Notes: a model not told the origin generated them from the letters alone. Positions 1-9,681 are shown, numbered from the stretch's first letter. The stretch: 64,000 nt of DNA from an uncultured Erysipelotrichaceae bacterium (GCA_947166565.1 CAMVEL010000004.1:1-64000), one strand, 5' to 3'. Translations and numbers: made by a program.

Positions 1-652
1 CTTCCCCATCCACTCTTTCATGATGATATAAGATCCAGTCCGCAATATAATCAAAGGATTTAATAGGTCTTAATAATCTAACGCCAATTTGAGGATGGGT
101 ACGCATTATTTGTTGTTGCTCTTCGGTTAGATTACCTTCGTTATTTAATATTTCTATTGGTAATTCCAATTTACCAATATCATGGAATAAGGCCGCATAT
201 TCTAAAGAGATTAGATTGTAATCACCTTTATAATGGCGTGGTAAATGTTTATAAAAGACCGTCATTAAATTTTTAACATGTAAACTATGTCCTTGGAGAT
301 TAGGTGCTCTTGAATCAATAACACTAATTAATATCTGAGCAATCTCAAGCGATCTTTGTTTTGATGTTTTGATTAAACGATTTAATAAAATAATGGCAAG
401 CGTTACAAATAAACTGCCAAAGAATAAGATAAAGGCGGTGACCAAACTAGGATCAGCGTATATTGCAACATAGATATATCCGAGCAAAAAGAAGATGATA
501 AGAATTAGTCCGATGATAAGCATCGCACTATCTCTTTTAACCCCACCGGAAATAACATCTTTCATCCTGAATGCAAAGATAATATAAAAAACAATATTCG
601 CTACCATGTTAATAGCGCCAAGCCAAATTAAGGTTAAAATCAATGCTTCCAT
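1..652 (-). CDS. HD-GYP domain membrane protein, C-terminus cut by window edge
   Basis: The minus strand reads 217 codons from ATG at 652 to the window edge. Three hydrophobic segments come first (about residues 3-28, 43-66 and 70-92), followed by a cytoplasmic HD domain with the metal-binding FHDIGK motif and the HHERVDGK motif that begins the GYP signature. Family knowledge: HD-GYP proteins usually hydrolyse cyclic di-GMP, though many membrane members are uncharacterised. A -10 box TATAAT lies at 679-674 and an AGGA lies just before the ATG. The gene is about one-third G+C, much lower than everything after position 900, so it may be foreign or joined by misassembly. The domain call is firm; the substrate is inferred. 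Confidence 0.85.
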   Translation of the reverse strand, partial: MEALILTLIWLGAINMVANIVFYIIFAFRMKDVISGGVKRDSAMLIIGLILIIFFLLGYIYVAIYADPSLVTAFILFFGSLFVTLAIILLNRLIKTSKQRSLEIAQILISVIDSRAPNLQGHSLHVKNLMTVFYKHLPRHYKGDYNLISLEYAALFHDIGKLELPIEILNNEGNLTEEQQQIMRTHPQIGVRLLRPIKSFDYIADWILYHHERVDGE

Positions 653-794
653 ACCAATGTCCTATTGCCAATTATTATAAGCGTATTTTAGAAAACATTT
701 ATCTTTTTTTCATAAAATGAAAATCAAAACTATGATAAATAGGACTTTTGATAGGAATATTGGTTTAAAAACTTAGGTGATATACTCCCACCAC

Positions 795-875
795 TTATAC
801 TTTAGCTGGTGTTTCAACACGCTCTTTTTTCGGTTTAGTTTTTTCTTCAATATTTAAAATAACGGATATGGTGTT
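795..875 (-). pseudogene. C-terminal remnant of an unidentified protein
   Basis: Minus-strand open frame of 26 codons ending in TAA at 797-795 and closed upstream by TAA at 878-876, with no usable start. The tail is lysine- and glutamate-rich (EEKTKPKKERVETPAKV) and looks like a real protein C-terminus. It stops close to where the AT-rich composition gives way to normal G+C, so it may be the truncated edge of a gene at a recombination or assembly junction. It may also be chance. Confidence 0.35.
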
Positions 876-919
876 TTACTTGTCACAAAACAATAAGACT
901 ATATGGCACGGGTTGTCTA

Positions 920-948
920 TTGACAAGCGCCCTTCTTAAGAGGATAGT
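920..948 (+). promoter_or_regulatory. Promoter of rpmG-secE-nusG
   Basis: TTGACA at 920-925, a 17-nt spacer, then GATAGT at 943-948 (four of six consensus bases). It lies 24 nt before the rpmG start. The -35 sits inside a small inverted repeat, TTGTCtatTGACAA. Confidence 0.65.
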
Positions 949-972
949 TTGTAGGCTGAAAGTAGATGAACA

Positions 973-1122
973 ATGGCAAGGGAAAGGGTTTTTTTGATTT
1001 GCACTGAGTGCCTCGGACGGAATTACTCTGTCATGAGGAGAAAAGACGACCCACGTCGAGTCGAACTCAGCAAGTATTGCCCACATTGTGGGAAGCATAC
1101 TTTGCATAAACAAAGCAAATAA
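973..1122 (+). CDS. rpmG: 50S ribosomal protein L33 (bL33)
   Basis: A 49-residue basic protein with two CxxC pairs (CTEC near residue 10, CPHC near residue 36), the zinc-binding form of bL33. Length and position fit: bL33 lies directly before secE and nusG in many Firmicutes. It is the first gene of a three-gene operon, 15 nt before secE. The Shine-Dalgarno is weak (GAAAG/GAT upstream). No anomaly beyond its closeness to the compositional junction at about 880. Confidence 0.92.
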   Translation: MARERVFLICTECLGRNYSVMRRKDDPRRVELSKYCPHCGKHTLHKQSK

Positions 1123-1137
1123 GCGAAAGGAGATTTC

Positions 1138-1332
1138 ATGGGACCAATCAAGTACACCAAAGAAGTCGTTAAAGAGGGAAGGCGCATTCGCTGGCCGAAG
1201 CGCGAGGACCTCGTTAAAACCGTTATTGTTGTCGTTATCATCGCGGCTTTTGCCGCTTTGTTCCTCTCGTTAGAGGATTTGACCGCTGGAAGTTTGATTT
1301 CCCAGCTCCGCAACGCGTTTGGAGGTAAATAA
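1138..1332 (+). CDS. secE: Preprotein translocase subunit SecE
   Basis: 64 residues: a short cytoplasmic amphipathic part with the conserved basic RRIRWPKRED stretch, then a single membrane helix (about residues 27-45). This is the one-helix SecE of Gram-positive bacteria, which clamps SecY in the translocon. A clean AAAGGAG lies 8 nt before the ATG. It sits between rpmG and nusG, as expected, with only 2 nt to nusG. Confidence 0.92.
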   Translation: MGPIKYTKEVVKEGRRIRWPKREDLVKTVIVVVIIAAFAALFLSLEDLTAGSLISQLRNAFGGK

Positions 1333-1334
1333 CA

Positions 1335-1889
1335 ATGGCTGATCAATATGGCGAAAAGCAGTGGTACATCGTTACCACCTACTCAATGCACGAATCAAAA
1401 ACCGCTGAGAACCTAAAGAAACGCATTCAAACCATGGGCATGGAAAACCTCATCCTCCGTGTCTTGGTCGCCGAGCAGGAAGTCGATGTCATCAAAGATG
1501 GCGTCCCTACGGGCAAGAAGAAGGTCGTCAACCTCTTCCCTGGTTATATCTTCGTCGAGATGATCATGACTGATGATTCCTGGTATATCGTCCGTAACAC
1601 TCCGGGCGTTACGGGTATCGCGGGTTCTTCCGGCGGAGGTCAAAAACCGACCCCCGTCACCCGTGAGGAAATCGAACCGGTCCTTAAGAGAATGGGCGAA
1701 ATCGATGAATCGATGTATGACCGTTACAAAGTTGGTGACTTTGTCAAAGTCATCCACGGACCTCTTGAAGGAACCGAAGGTAAGATTCTCTCCATCGACA
1801 AAGAATCCGGCGTCTGCCGCGTCGAAACCATGTTCTTCGGACGTTCGACCCCAGTCGATGTCGACTTTGCCGAAATCGAAAAGATCTAA
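1335..1889 (+). CDS. nusG: Transcription termination/antitermination factor NusG
   Basis: 184 residues with an N-terminal NGN domain (WYIVTTYSMHE start; PGYIFVEM near 75) and a C-terminal KOW domain (VGDFVKVIHGPLEGTEGKI near 130-155). NusG binds the RNA polymerase clamp and couples to ribosomal protein S10 or Rho. GGAGG lies about 10 nt upstream of the ATG, partly inside the end of secE. The gene ends just before a strong bidirectional hairpin. Length and order are typical. Confidence 0.95.
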   Translation: MADQYGEKQWYIVTTYSMHESKTAENLKKRIQTMGMENLILRVLVAEQEVDVIKDGVPTGKKKVVNLFPGYIFVEMIMTDDSWYIVRNTPGVTGIAGSSGGGQKPTPVTREEIEPVLKRMGEIDESMYDRYKVGDFVKVIHGPLEGTEGKILSIDKESGVCRVETMFFGRSTPVDVDFAEIEKI

Positions 1890-1893
1890 GAAG

Positions 1894-1933
1894 AAAGGGC
1901 ATTCGGATGAAACGTTCCGAATGCCCTTTTCGT
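1894..1933. terminator. Bidirectional terminator between nusG and the convergent gene
   Basis: Perfect 14-bp stem (1894-1907 with 1916-1929), 8-nt loop, with a T run on the plus side and an A run before the stem that serves the minus strand. It ends the rpmG-secE-nusG operon and the convergent gene. Confidence 0.93.
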
Positions 1934-1938
1934 TTACC

Positions 1939-2532
1939 TTAATCGCCGATTTCCGCGCGGATTCTCTCGAATTCCTCACTTACGTCTTGGAAGAATGGAA
2001 GGGAGGCGAGCTTAAGGTATTTCTCTTTTAGACTTACCTTAAGGCATTGGGCGAAGGCATCGACCATGTTGAGGAAGATGATCTCCGCAATGCGGAGCTT
2101 TTCGATTTCGGGGTGCTCAACCGCCATAAGGGTGACGAGTTGGTCGATATAGACAAGAGCCAAACGTCCTGCCTTGTCCTTAAAGGCCTCGAGGACCTCT
2201 TCCTTTTCTTCGGCAATCCAAGCGACATAATCCCTTAATGGCGATCTGCCTTTGGCGAATTCGTCACCTTCAAGAAGGGCGTATATCTCCTTGGCTTTCT
2301 CACTTAGCTTTTTCGCCTCGAATGTCGAGCCGATATCTTCCGCGGCCAACTTAGTTATGGCTTCGCCGGCTTTCTCCTTGATGAAGATATTATCCAAAAG
2401 GAAGGCCGCGGAGGCGTGCATCAATATAGCCTCGTTTTCGCTTCCTTCCGCTAAATCGCTCCTCAACCAGCTTTTGACCGAATAGGAGAAGGCGTCTTTT
2501 AATATTTCGTAATTGTTCTTCGCGAGTTTCAT
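1939..2532 (-). CDS. Hypothetical all-helical protein
   Basis: 197 residues from ATG at 2532; an in-frame GTG two codons earlier (2538) is possible but less likely. The protein is predicted helical, acidic and soluble, with no signal peptide, membrane segment or motif I recognise. TATTAT at 2545-2540 lies 7 nt before the ATG with no Shine-Dalgarno, which suggests a leaderless transcript. It diverges from the phosphoesterase gene at 2569 and converges on the nusG terminator. Function unknown. Confidence 0.75.
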   Translation of the reverse strand: MKLAKNNYEILKDAFSYSVKSWLRSDLAEGSENEAILMHASAAFLLDNIFIKEKAGEAITKLAAEDIGSTFEAKKLSEKAKEIYALLEGDEFAKGRSPLRDYVAWIAEEKEEVLEAFKDKAGRLALVYIDQLVTLMAVEHPEIEKLRIAEIIFLNMVDAFAQCLKVSLKEKYLKLASLPFFQDVSEEFERIRAEIGD

Positions 2533-2539
2533 GAGCACA

Positions 2540-2562
2540 ATAATACATTAATTTTCTATAAT
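2540..2562. promoter_or_regulatory. Divergent -10 boxes placed for leaderless starts
   Basis: Minus strand: TATTAT 2545-2540, 7 nt before ATG 2532. Plus strand: TATAAT 2557-2562, 6 nt before ATG 2569. Neither start has a Shine-Dalgarno motif. The -35 elements are poor (three of six at best), so the call rests on the -10 boxes and spacing. Confidence 0.55.
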
Positions 2563-2568
2563 TGGGGC

Positions 2569-3081
2569 ATGCGTTATCTAATCATCTCCGATATCCATGG
2601 CTCCGTTTCGGGGGCCAATAGGACCAAAGACCTTGTAATAAGAGAGAATCCCGATGTTTTGATAATCCTTGGGGATATACTCCATGGGGCAAGGGACGAA
2701 GACGATTTTTATGTAGCGTCCACCCTTCTTTCCCTTCCCTGCGGCCTTCTTTTGGTGAAGGGGAATTGCGATTATTCATCTGATGAGGATCTATTAAAAA
2801 CGAATCTTCCCACTTCGAGGCGTTTGGATTTCGGCTTACATTCCGTCTATTTGATGCACCGTCCCCCATATGTCTCCTTTCCCATAAATGATTTAGTGAT
2901 GCACGGACATACACACGTAAAGAGGTTAGAGAAAGTCGAAGGCGTTTATTATTTCAACCCCGGCTCAATATCTTTGCCTAGGGATGATGGTCCAGGATAT
3001 GGCTTATTCGATGGGAAAAGAATCTCCCTTTACGATGCCTTAACATACGAACTAATTGCCTCAGAAGCCTTGAATAATTAA
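2569..3081 (+). CDS. YfcE/MJ0936-type metallophosphoesterase
   Basis: 170 residues with the calcineurin-like metal-binding signature in order: SDIHG (8-12), LGDILHG (34-40), GNCD (near 66), and GHTH (near 112). These bind two divalent metals in phosphodiesterases of the YfcE family, whose natural substrate is not settled. It has no membrane segment and is probably cytosolic. The start at 2569 lies 6 nt after a TATAAT and lacks a Shine-Dalgarno, so it is likely leaderless. A small hairpin follows the stop (3083-3099). Confidence 0.85.
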   Translation: MRYLIISDIHGSVSGANRTKDLVIRENPDVLIILGDILHGARDEDDFYVASTLLSLPCGLLLVKGNCDYSSDEDLLKTNLPTSRRLDFGLHSVYLMHRPPYVSFPINDLVMHGHTHVKRLEKVEGVYYFNPGSISLPRDDGPGYGLFDGKRISLYDALTYELIASEALNN

Positions 3082-3117
3082 ATTTCTTCAAAGAAGAAAA
3101 AAAGATATAAAAAGCCC

Positions 3118-3175
3118 TTGAAATATGAATGGGTATTCATATAATTATGGCATAAATATGAATGACTGTTCATAT
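3118..3175 (+). promoter_or_regulatory. Metal-responsive promoter with two ArsR-type operators
   Basis: TTGAAA at 3118-3123, 16-nt spacer, TATAAT at 3140-3145. Operator 1 is ATATGAAT-N4-ATTCATAT at 3123-3142, filling the spacer and overlapping the -10. Operator 2 is ATATGAAT-N4-GTTCATAT at 3156-3175 (one mismatch), just downstream of the expected start site. The two are 33 bp apart, about three helical turns. The sequences resemble SmtB/CzrA operators, so the ArsR product encoded next would repress its own operon. Confidence 0.85.
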
Positions 3176-3187
3176 TAGGAGGCTCTT

Positions 3188-3487
3188 ATGGCAAAAATCC
3201 CGAACGAAGAAACGATCGACCGCATGGAAGAGACGCTCAATATCGCAAGCGATTCCACCAGATTGAAGATACTCTATACCCTTATCGGAGAAGAGAAGTC
3301 GGTCTCTGAAATCGTGGACGCCGTCGAAGCCTCCCAATCATTGGTCTCACATCAACTTCAGATCCTCCGCAAGTCGGATCTTGTGAGCTTTAGGAAAGAA
3401 GGGACTTCGGTTATCTATTCTTTGGCAGACGAACACGTCGAAGCCCTTCTTTCAGTTGTTTATGAACACGTTAAGGAAAAGATGTAG
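3188..3487 (+). CDS. ArsR/SmtB-family metal sensor repressor (zinc/cobalt type)
   Basis: 99-residue winged-helix repressor; the DNA-reading helix is around VEASQSLVSHQLQIL (46-60). The last helix carries D81, H83, H94 and E97, the D-x-H-x10-H-x2-[HE] pattern of the alpha-5 site used by SmtB/CzrA for Zn(II) or Co(II). The CxC motif of cadmium/lead sensors (CadC) is absent. AGGAGG lies 7 nt before the ATG. It is followed at 4 nt by a P1B ATPase, and two matching palindromes precede it, so metal binding should release the promoter and induce efflux. Confidence 0.9.
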   Translation: MAKIPNEETIDRMEETLNIASDSTRLKILYTLIGEEKSVSEIVDAVEASQSLVSHQLQILRKSDLVSFRKEGTSVIYSLADEHVEALLSVVYEHVKEKM

Positions 3488-3491
3488 TTTT

Positions 3492-5408
3492 ATGGAAGAC
3501 GAGGAGAAAAAAGAAAAACTTCATTTCCTAATTCTTGGAATCCGTATTGTCGTTTCCTTGACGCTTGCCCTACTTGGCTTTCTTCTTTTCAACGAAGAAT
3601 CCTATGAGTTATGGGTAAACCTCATTTTCATGGGGATGGCTTATCTAATCATTTCCTATGATCTCTATATCGAGATGGTCGAGGAGATGAAGGAAGGCCA
3701 TATCTTTAACGAAGCAACTTTGATGATCGTCGCCTCTTTAGGAGCGTTCGCCCTTCGCTTTTTTGGGAAGGAACATAATGAATTCCTTGAAGCGTATCTT
3801 GTGATTCTTCTTTTCCAAGTCGGGGAGGTTTTCCAAGATCTCGCGGAAGACAAATCCCGTAAAGCCATCTTGAAATCCATTGATTTGCGCGAGGAATTGG
3901 CCTCCGTTTCAAGTGGTGAAGAAATAATAAGAAGGAAACCGGAAGAAGTGCATGTGGGCGATATCGTCATCGTTTCTACAGGCGAAAAGGTCCTTTGTGA
4001 TGGCAGGGTCATAGATGGGAACGCCGAGATAGACGAATCCTCCTTAAGCGGCGAATCCGCCCTTATCGCCAAACAAAAAGGCGACCCCGTGTATTCGGGA
4101 ACGCTTCTTTCTTCTGGTTCCATTAAAGTTGAGGTAACCAAAGAATATTCCGATTCGACCGTCGCCAAATTGATGGAAGCTATCGAAGAAGGGGCAAACG
4201 GGAAATCTCGTTCGGAGAAATTCATCAGAAGGTTCTCCAAATGGTATACCCCAATCGTTATGCTCATCGCTTTGTTTGTTGCGGTCCTCCCTCCTTTGTT
4301 CTTAGGGGCTAGTCAAGCTCAAAACTGGTCAAAATGGATATATGTCTCGCTTAGTTTCCTCGTAGTCTCCTGCCCTTGCGCGATCGTTATCTCCGTTCCG
4401 TTAGCCTATTTCTCAGGTCTAGGCTTAGCTTCCAAAAACGGGATTTTGGTCAAAGGAGCCGTCTATTTTGACGCCTTGAATTCCTTAAAGGCCGTCTATA
4501 GCGATAAGACGGGTACCATTACCGAAGGCAAACCAACCCTTTCCGGCTTACGCGTTTTTGGAGTCAGCGAAGTCGAACTTGAGCAAACCCTCACCCTCAT
4601 TGAATGCCGTAGCCACCATCCTCTTGCAGAATCCTTATATCGTTCTTTCAATAGACCTAACATCGATTTCGAATCCTATGATGAGATCCCTGGTTATGGA
4701 ATCAAGGCTTCTTTTGAAGGCCATACTTATTTGGCAGGCCGCAAAAACCTGCTTGAGAAGGAAAACGTCGTTATCAAGGGAGAAGAAAAAGGGACCGCGA
4801 TTTACATCGCGAAAGACGGGGAACATATCGGAAACGCCCTCTTTGTCGATAAAGCCAAACGCCATTCCGCCCATCTTGTTTCCTATCTCCACGAAAAAGA
4901 CATAACTGTATCCTTGCTTTCTGGGGACGCCGAGGATTCCGTCAAGGATATTGCCACATCCCTCCAAATGGATTCCTATCGCTCATCCCTTCTTCCTGAA
5001 GAGAAGATAGCGGCCTTGAAGGAAGAAAAAGCGAGAATAAACGGAACCATTGCCTATTTAGGCGATGGAATAAACGACGCCCCAAGCCTCGCCTTTAGCG
5101 ATGTTGGCGTCGCAATGGGCGGGCTAGGTTCCGATTTATCGGTCATGAATGCTGACTGTGTTATCCTTAATGATGATCCCCTTGCCTTTAGAAAACTCCA
5201 TAAGATTGCTAAAGCAACTAGGAATAGGGCCATCTTCAACATCGTCTTTTCCCTAACGGTTAAATTCGTAATCGTTTTCCTAGCTATCCTTTCTACCGTG
5301 ATGGGCAGTTGGGAACTTCCGTTATGGGTTTCCGTAGCAGGGGATTCCGGTTTGGCTTTGCTTGCGATAATCTCCTCTTTATTGCTTCAATTTAAGAAAA
5401 TCGACTGA
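3492..5408 (+). CDS. P1B-type heavy-metal ATPase, probably Zn/Cd/Co exporter
   Basis: 638 residues. The actuator SGES motif is at 186-189, the transmembrane CPC metal site at 294-296, the phosphorylated aspartate in DKTGT at 338-342, then the HP motif (SHHPLAES) and GDGINDAP. A late helix has an aspartate (VAGDSGLALL), as in P1B-2 zinc/cadmium pumps. There is no N-terminal metal-binding domain or His-rich tail, so it is short for the family. An earlier in-frame ATG at 3456 lies inside the regulator gene; ATG 3492, with AAGGAAAAG upstream and 4 nt after the regulator stop, is preferred. It is co-transcribed with the ArsR gene. Confidence 0.92.
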   Translation: MEDEEKKEKLHFLILGIRIVVSLTLALLGFLLFNEESYELWVNLIFMGMAYLIISYDLYIEMVEEMKEGHIFNEATLMIVASLGAFALRFFGKEHNEFLEAYLVILLFQVGEVFQDLAEDKSRKAILKSIDLREELASVSSGEEIIRRKPEEVHVGDIVIVSTGEKVLCDGRVIDGNAEIDESSLSGESALIAKQKGDPVYSGTLLSSGSIKVEVTKEYSDSTVAKLMEAIEEGANGKSRSEKFIRRFSKWYTPIVMLIALFVAVLPPLFLGASQAQNWSKWIYVSLSFLVVSCPCAIVISVPLAYFSGLGLASKNGILVKGAVYFDALNSLKAVYSDKTGTITEGKPTLSGLRVFGVSEVELEQTLTLIECRSHHPLAESLYRSFNRPNIDFESYDEIPGYGIKASFEGHTYLAGRKNLLEKENVVIKGEEKGTAIYIAKDGEHIGNALFVDKAKRHSAHLVSYLHEKDITVSLLSGDAEDSVKDIATSLQMDSYRSSLLPEEKIAALKEEKARINGTIAYLGDGINDAPSLAFSDVGVAMGGLGSDLSVMNADCVILNDDPLAFRKLHKIAKATRNRAIFNIVFSLTVKFVIVFLAILSTVMGSWELPLWVSVAGDSGLALLAIISSLLLQFKKID

Positions 5409-5429
5409 TTTTTTCAAAGATTTAACCTC

Positions 5430-5456
5430 GTTTTTCGGAAAAACCGGTCGTTTTTT
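5430..5456 (+). terminator. Weak terminator after the P1B ATPase
   Basis: A 6-bp A/T-rich stem (5430-5435 with 5439-5444, loop CGG) with T6 at 5451-5456. The stem is weak and separated from the T run by 6 nt. Confidence 0.35.
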
Positions 5457-5519
5457 CTTCAAAAATCATAAAAATCTATCTTTTTATTAAAGATATTGCC
5501 CCAAATACATATAAAGAAG

Positions 5520-5550
5520 TGCTATCATTTAGGCATCTCGCCAAAAGGAG
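5520..5550 (+). promoter_or_regulatory. eno extended -10 promoter and ribosome binding site
   Basis: TGC-TATCAT (5520-5528) forms an extended -10; no -35 at correct spacing is seen. AAAGGAG at 5544-5550 is the ribosome binding site, 9 nt before the eno ATG. Confidence 0.5.
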
Positions 5551-5559
5551 AAATAATAA

Positions 5560-6858
<1,299 letters not shown>

Positions 6859-6877
6859 GTTTCAACAATTAGCAATT

Positions 6878-6905
6878 AGGGCCGCTGACTTTGGCGGTCC
6901 TTTTT
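6878..6905 (+). terminator. eno terminator
   Basis: Stem 6878-6886 with 6893-6901 (one wobble pair and one mismatch near the loop) followed by T5-T6. Positioned 20 nt after the eno stop. Confidence 0.85.
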
Positions 6906-6994
6906 GTGTGCGGTGTAGTCACTAGAACAATACTTTAAAACGCTTTTTGATTCTAGAAAACATTGCTTACTGGTTACATAGAGTTGGGGTGAAG

Positions 6995-7023
6995 TTGACT
7001 TTTATTACTGACAGGCTTTTAAT
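6995..7023 (+). promoter_or_regulatory. Promoter placing the start of the FtsX-like gene at the mRNA 5' end
   Basis: TTGACT at 6995-7000, 17-nt spacer, TTTAAT at 7018-7023. The ATG at 7029 follows after 5 nt with no Shine-Dalgarno, consistent with a leaderless mRNA. Confidence 0.65.
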
Positions 7024-7028
7024 ACTTA

Positions 7029-8399
7029 ATGTTGGGGCCATTGATTTTGTTTGGGAAAGCCCTGAAGCCAATGAAGAATCTCTTTCACTTTAGAAATCTA
7101 TTCAAATCCAAGGTTTCGATTGTTCTCTTGCTGATATCGCTGTTTTTTCTATCATTCGCTACAGGGATAAACTATTCCGATAATAGACAATCCTATCTAT
7201 GCGATGGTTTTTTCTACCATAACCAAGAAATCGTTTGGACGAACACCAAACGAGAGGCTGGAATCATTATGGGTGTTTTTCATCCCGGAACTATGTCTTT
7301 GCCTTGTATAAACAGGTTTATTACTGGTCTTGGAACCAAGAGCGAAACCACCGTCGACTTTAGCGATAAACAATTGAAAATAATTTGCGAGAACGCAAAC
7401 GCGCTTCCCGCCGAGAGAAACTCTTTTGATTTAACTGAGGTTCTTGATTCTCCTTTGGCAAAGGATTTAAAGAAAGCTGGCAAATACGGTGAATTCAATC
7501 TTGTAATCAACGAAAACACAAAAGGGGCTTCGACTTTTATATCGATAAGCAACGAAGGCCAAGGCGGAAGACTCCCTAAATCATCTGAAGAAATAGCGAT
7601 ATCTGACGCAAATGCGGCTTTGTTGGTGGCTAATGGGTATAAGAATGATTTGGGGGAAACAATTAAGCCATCCACCGTTTCCGAACTCCTCGGAATAGAT
7701 TTGCTTGGAAGAAAAATCGTTGGCATATTCAAAACGCAGTTCCTCGGCTCTTCTTTTGAAAACGCATCTATGTCTTTAACTGATTTGAATTCAGAAGGAC
7801 GACTTGAGCAATATAAAGATTTCGTTCAAGCCAACAAAAAGATAGCCTCGTTTGTTGTTTTTAAAGAGAACGTTGCAACCTCTTCCTTCTTCCTAAAAAC
7901 AAAGGGTAATCTCTTTGGGGATTTGCTGTTTTTACTTGTTTTAGGAAGCGATGCCCCGTTTCACGATAAAACGCTTTATGGACCAGCGATTACTATGTCA
8001 TGGTCAATTTCCATCGCCATCTTTTATACTTTAGCCTTGTTATTTGCTATTCTCTCAATCGTTATTGGTCACGTTTCTTTTTCCAAGTCATTGTCTAAGG
8101 AAGAGATATCCATTTATATCGAGAATCCACCCCAAAAACATAAGATTTTTGGATGGGTTTATTCCAAAATGATTGCGGTACATTTGCTTTTTGGAGGCGC
8201 GGCCATCCTCGCGAGCCAAATATCGTTTGCGATAATCAATTCCATTGCGGGAGAATTCCTTTTTTCACATTTCGCAATTAGCGCTGCCATCGTTTTGGCC
8301 TTAATCGCTTTGGTTGATCTTCTAGTTGCGGCTTCAAAAACAAAGCAGATTTTAAGAAAACTCAATGGAATTACCGATAATAATGTCGAAAAACATTAA
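7029..8399 (+). CDS. FtsX/MacB-like permease protein without a partner ATPase
   Basis: 456 residues: one membrane helix near 30-50, a large outside domain (to about 310), then three helices (about 320-350, 380-405, 415-440). The outside domain has a GRLPKSSEEIAIS block typical of MacB/FtsX periplasmic domains, and the topology matches one FtsX-type unit. Such proteins normally pair with an ABC ATPase to drive extracellular work or export; none is encoded nearby, so the partner would be elsewhere. ATG 7029 is favoured by promoter position; a second Met (residue 15, nt 7071) would also keep the first helix. Third and later helices and family are inferred from pattern only. Confidence 0.65.
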   Translation: MLGPLILFGKALKPMKNLFHFRNLFKSKVSIVLLLISLFFLSFATGINYSDNRQSYLCDGFFYHNQEIVWTNTKREAGIIMGVFHPGTMSLPCINRFITGLGTKSETTVDFSDKQLKIICENANALPAERNSFDLTEVLDSPLAKDLKKAGKYGEFNLVINENTKGASTFISISNEGQGGRLPKSSEEIAISDANAALLVANGYKNDLGETIKPSTVSELLGIDLLGRKIVGIFKTQFLGSSFENASMSLTDLNSEGRLEQYKDFVQANKKIASFVVFKENVATSSFFLKTKGNLFGDLLFLLVLGSDAPFHDKTLYGPAITMSWSISIAIFYTLALLFAILSIVIGHVSFSKSLSKEEISIYIENPPQKHKIFGWVYSKMIAVHLLFGGAAILASQISFAIINSIAGEFLFSHFAISAAIVLALIALVDLLVAASKTKQILRKLNGITDNNVEKH

Positions 8400-8442
8400 G
8401 CTTTAGCAAACCGTTCTTGCCTCGTATTCAACGGTCTAAACA

Positions 8443-8451
8443 TGTTATAAT
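8443..8451 (+). promoter_or_regulatory. Extended -10 promoter of preTA
   Basis: TGT-TATAAT at 8443-8451 with AAAGG before the preT start at 8476. No -35 at normal spacing. Confidence 0.6.
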
Positions 8452-8475
8452 CTAGAAAACAACGAAAGGTTTTCT

Positions 8476-9681
8476 ATGAGCAAGACACATTTTTCAGAAG
8501 AGAGTGTGGGATTTAGCCCAACCTTGGCAATGGAGGAGGCTGCACGTTGCCTTCTTTGCCATGACGCCCCGTGCAGCAAGGCTTGCCCCGCCATGACCGA
8601 CCCAGCGAAATTCATTCGCTCGATCCGCTTTAAAAACACAAAAGGAGCAGCCCGTACCATTAGGATTAATAATCCTTTGGGCGGTATCTGCGCTCGTGTT
8701 TGCCCAACGGAGAAATACTGCCAATTAGGCTGTTCCCGCTCAGGCATCGATCGTCCAATCGAAATCGCCAAATTGCAACGTTTCGCAACCGATGTCGAAT
8801 CCTGCTTAGGAATGGAATTCCAAGAAAGAAAAGAAAATAACGGCAGGCGTGTAGCGATTATTGGTTCAGGCCCAGCCGGCTTAACTGCCGCGGCTATGTT
8901 AGCTAGAGAAGGAACCGCCGTCGATTTATATGAAAGAAAACCCAAACTCGGCGGATATCTCCGTTATGGCATTCCTTCCTATCGCTTAAGCGAAGATGTC
9001 CTCGACAAAGAAATCAGCCATATTCTTAAATTGGGGGTTAACCCAATCGTTAACAACGAAGTTAAGTCAATCAAGGAATTAGAGGGCAAATACGATGCCG
9101 TCATCGTGGCAATTGGCTATTCCGCAGGCAAAATGCTTCCATTATTCGAAGGCAACAAGAGAGCCATGACTGCGGTAGATTTCTTAGCTAAAGCCAAGAG
9201 AAAAGGATACCACGTTAAGGATAACGTTCTCGTTATCGGCGGAGGTGACGTTGCAATGGATGCAGCGACTACCTCCAAAAAACTTGGTGCTAAACAAGTC
9301 ACCGTCATCGCTTATGAAACCAATGAGGAATTTAGGGCAAGCCGTGATGAATTGGCTTTGACCCGCGAAATGAAGGCCTCGATATATGATGGTTTCGTTC
9401 CAACGAAGGTGCTTCGTGGGGGAATGGTCATTTTCGAACATCGCTATGTGCCGACATCCATCAAGATCAAGGCGGATCAAATCATTCTTGCCGTCGGCCA
9501 AGAAATAGATCATGGGTCACTTGAACTTGAAAAAGGCAAGGCTGAATTCATTCATCAAAAAGGAAGCAAAGTCTATTATGCTGGAGACATTGCTCCGTTA
9601 GATAAAACCGTTGTCTATGCCGTTAGGAAAGGCAAAGACGTCGCTAATGAAGTTCTAAAGGATTTGGAGGTAAAAAGATGA
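8476..9681 (+). CDS. preT: NAD-dependent dihydropyrimidine dehydrogenase subunit PreT
   Basis: 401 residues. The N-terminus has the cysteine cluster [14 protein letters not shown] and a second set ([15 protein letters not shown]), the Fer4_20 iron-sulfur region. Then come an FAD-binding GSGPAGL motif and an NAD(P)-binding GGGDVAMD motif, as in the small subunit of glutamate synthase and in PreT. With PreA it reduces uracil and thymine using NADH. It overlaps preA by 4 nt (ATGA), so the two are translationally coupled. No dihydropyrimidinase gene is nearby, so the pathway is incomplete in this window. Confidence 0.93.
   Translation: MSKTHFSEESVGFSPTLAMEEAARCLLCHDAPCSKACPAMTDPAKFIRSIRFKNTKGAARTIRINNPLGGICARVCPTEKYCQLGCSRSGIDRPIEIAKLQRFATDVESCLGMEFQERKENNGRRVAIIGSGPAGLTAAAMLAREGTAVDLYERKPKLGGYLRYGIPSYRLSEDVLDKEISHILKLGVNPIVNNEVKSIKELEGKYDAVIVAIGYSAGKMLPLFEGNKRAMTAVDFLAKAKRKGYHVKDNVLVIGGGDVAMDAATTSKKLGAKQVTVIAYETNEEFRASRDELALTREMKASIYDGFVPTKVLRGGMVIFEHRYVPTSIKIKADQIILAVGQEIDHGSLELEKGKAEFIHQKGSKVYYAGDIAPLDKTVVYAVRKGKDVANEVLKDLEVKR

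Noticed and set aside
3456-3491. Earlier in-frame ATG for the P1B ATPase
   Set aside because: It overlaps the end of the ArsR gene and lacks a ribosome site; ATG 3492 has one and starts 4 nt after the ArsR stop.
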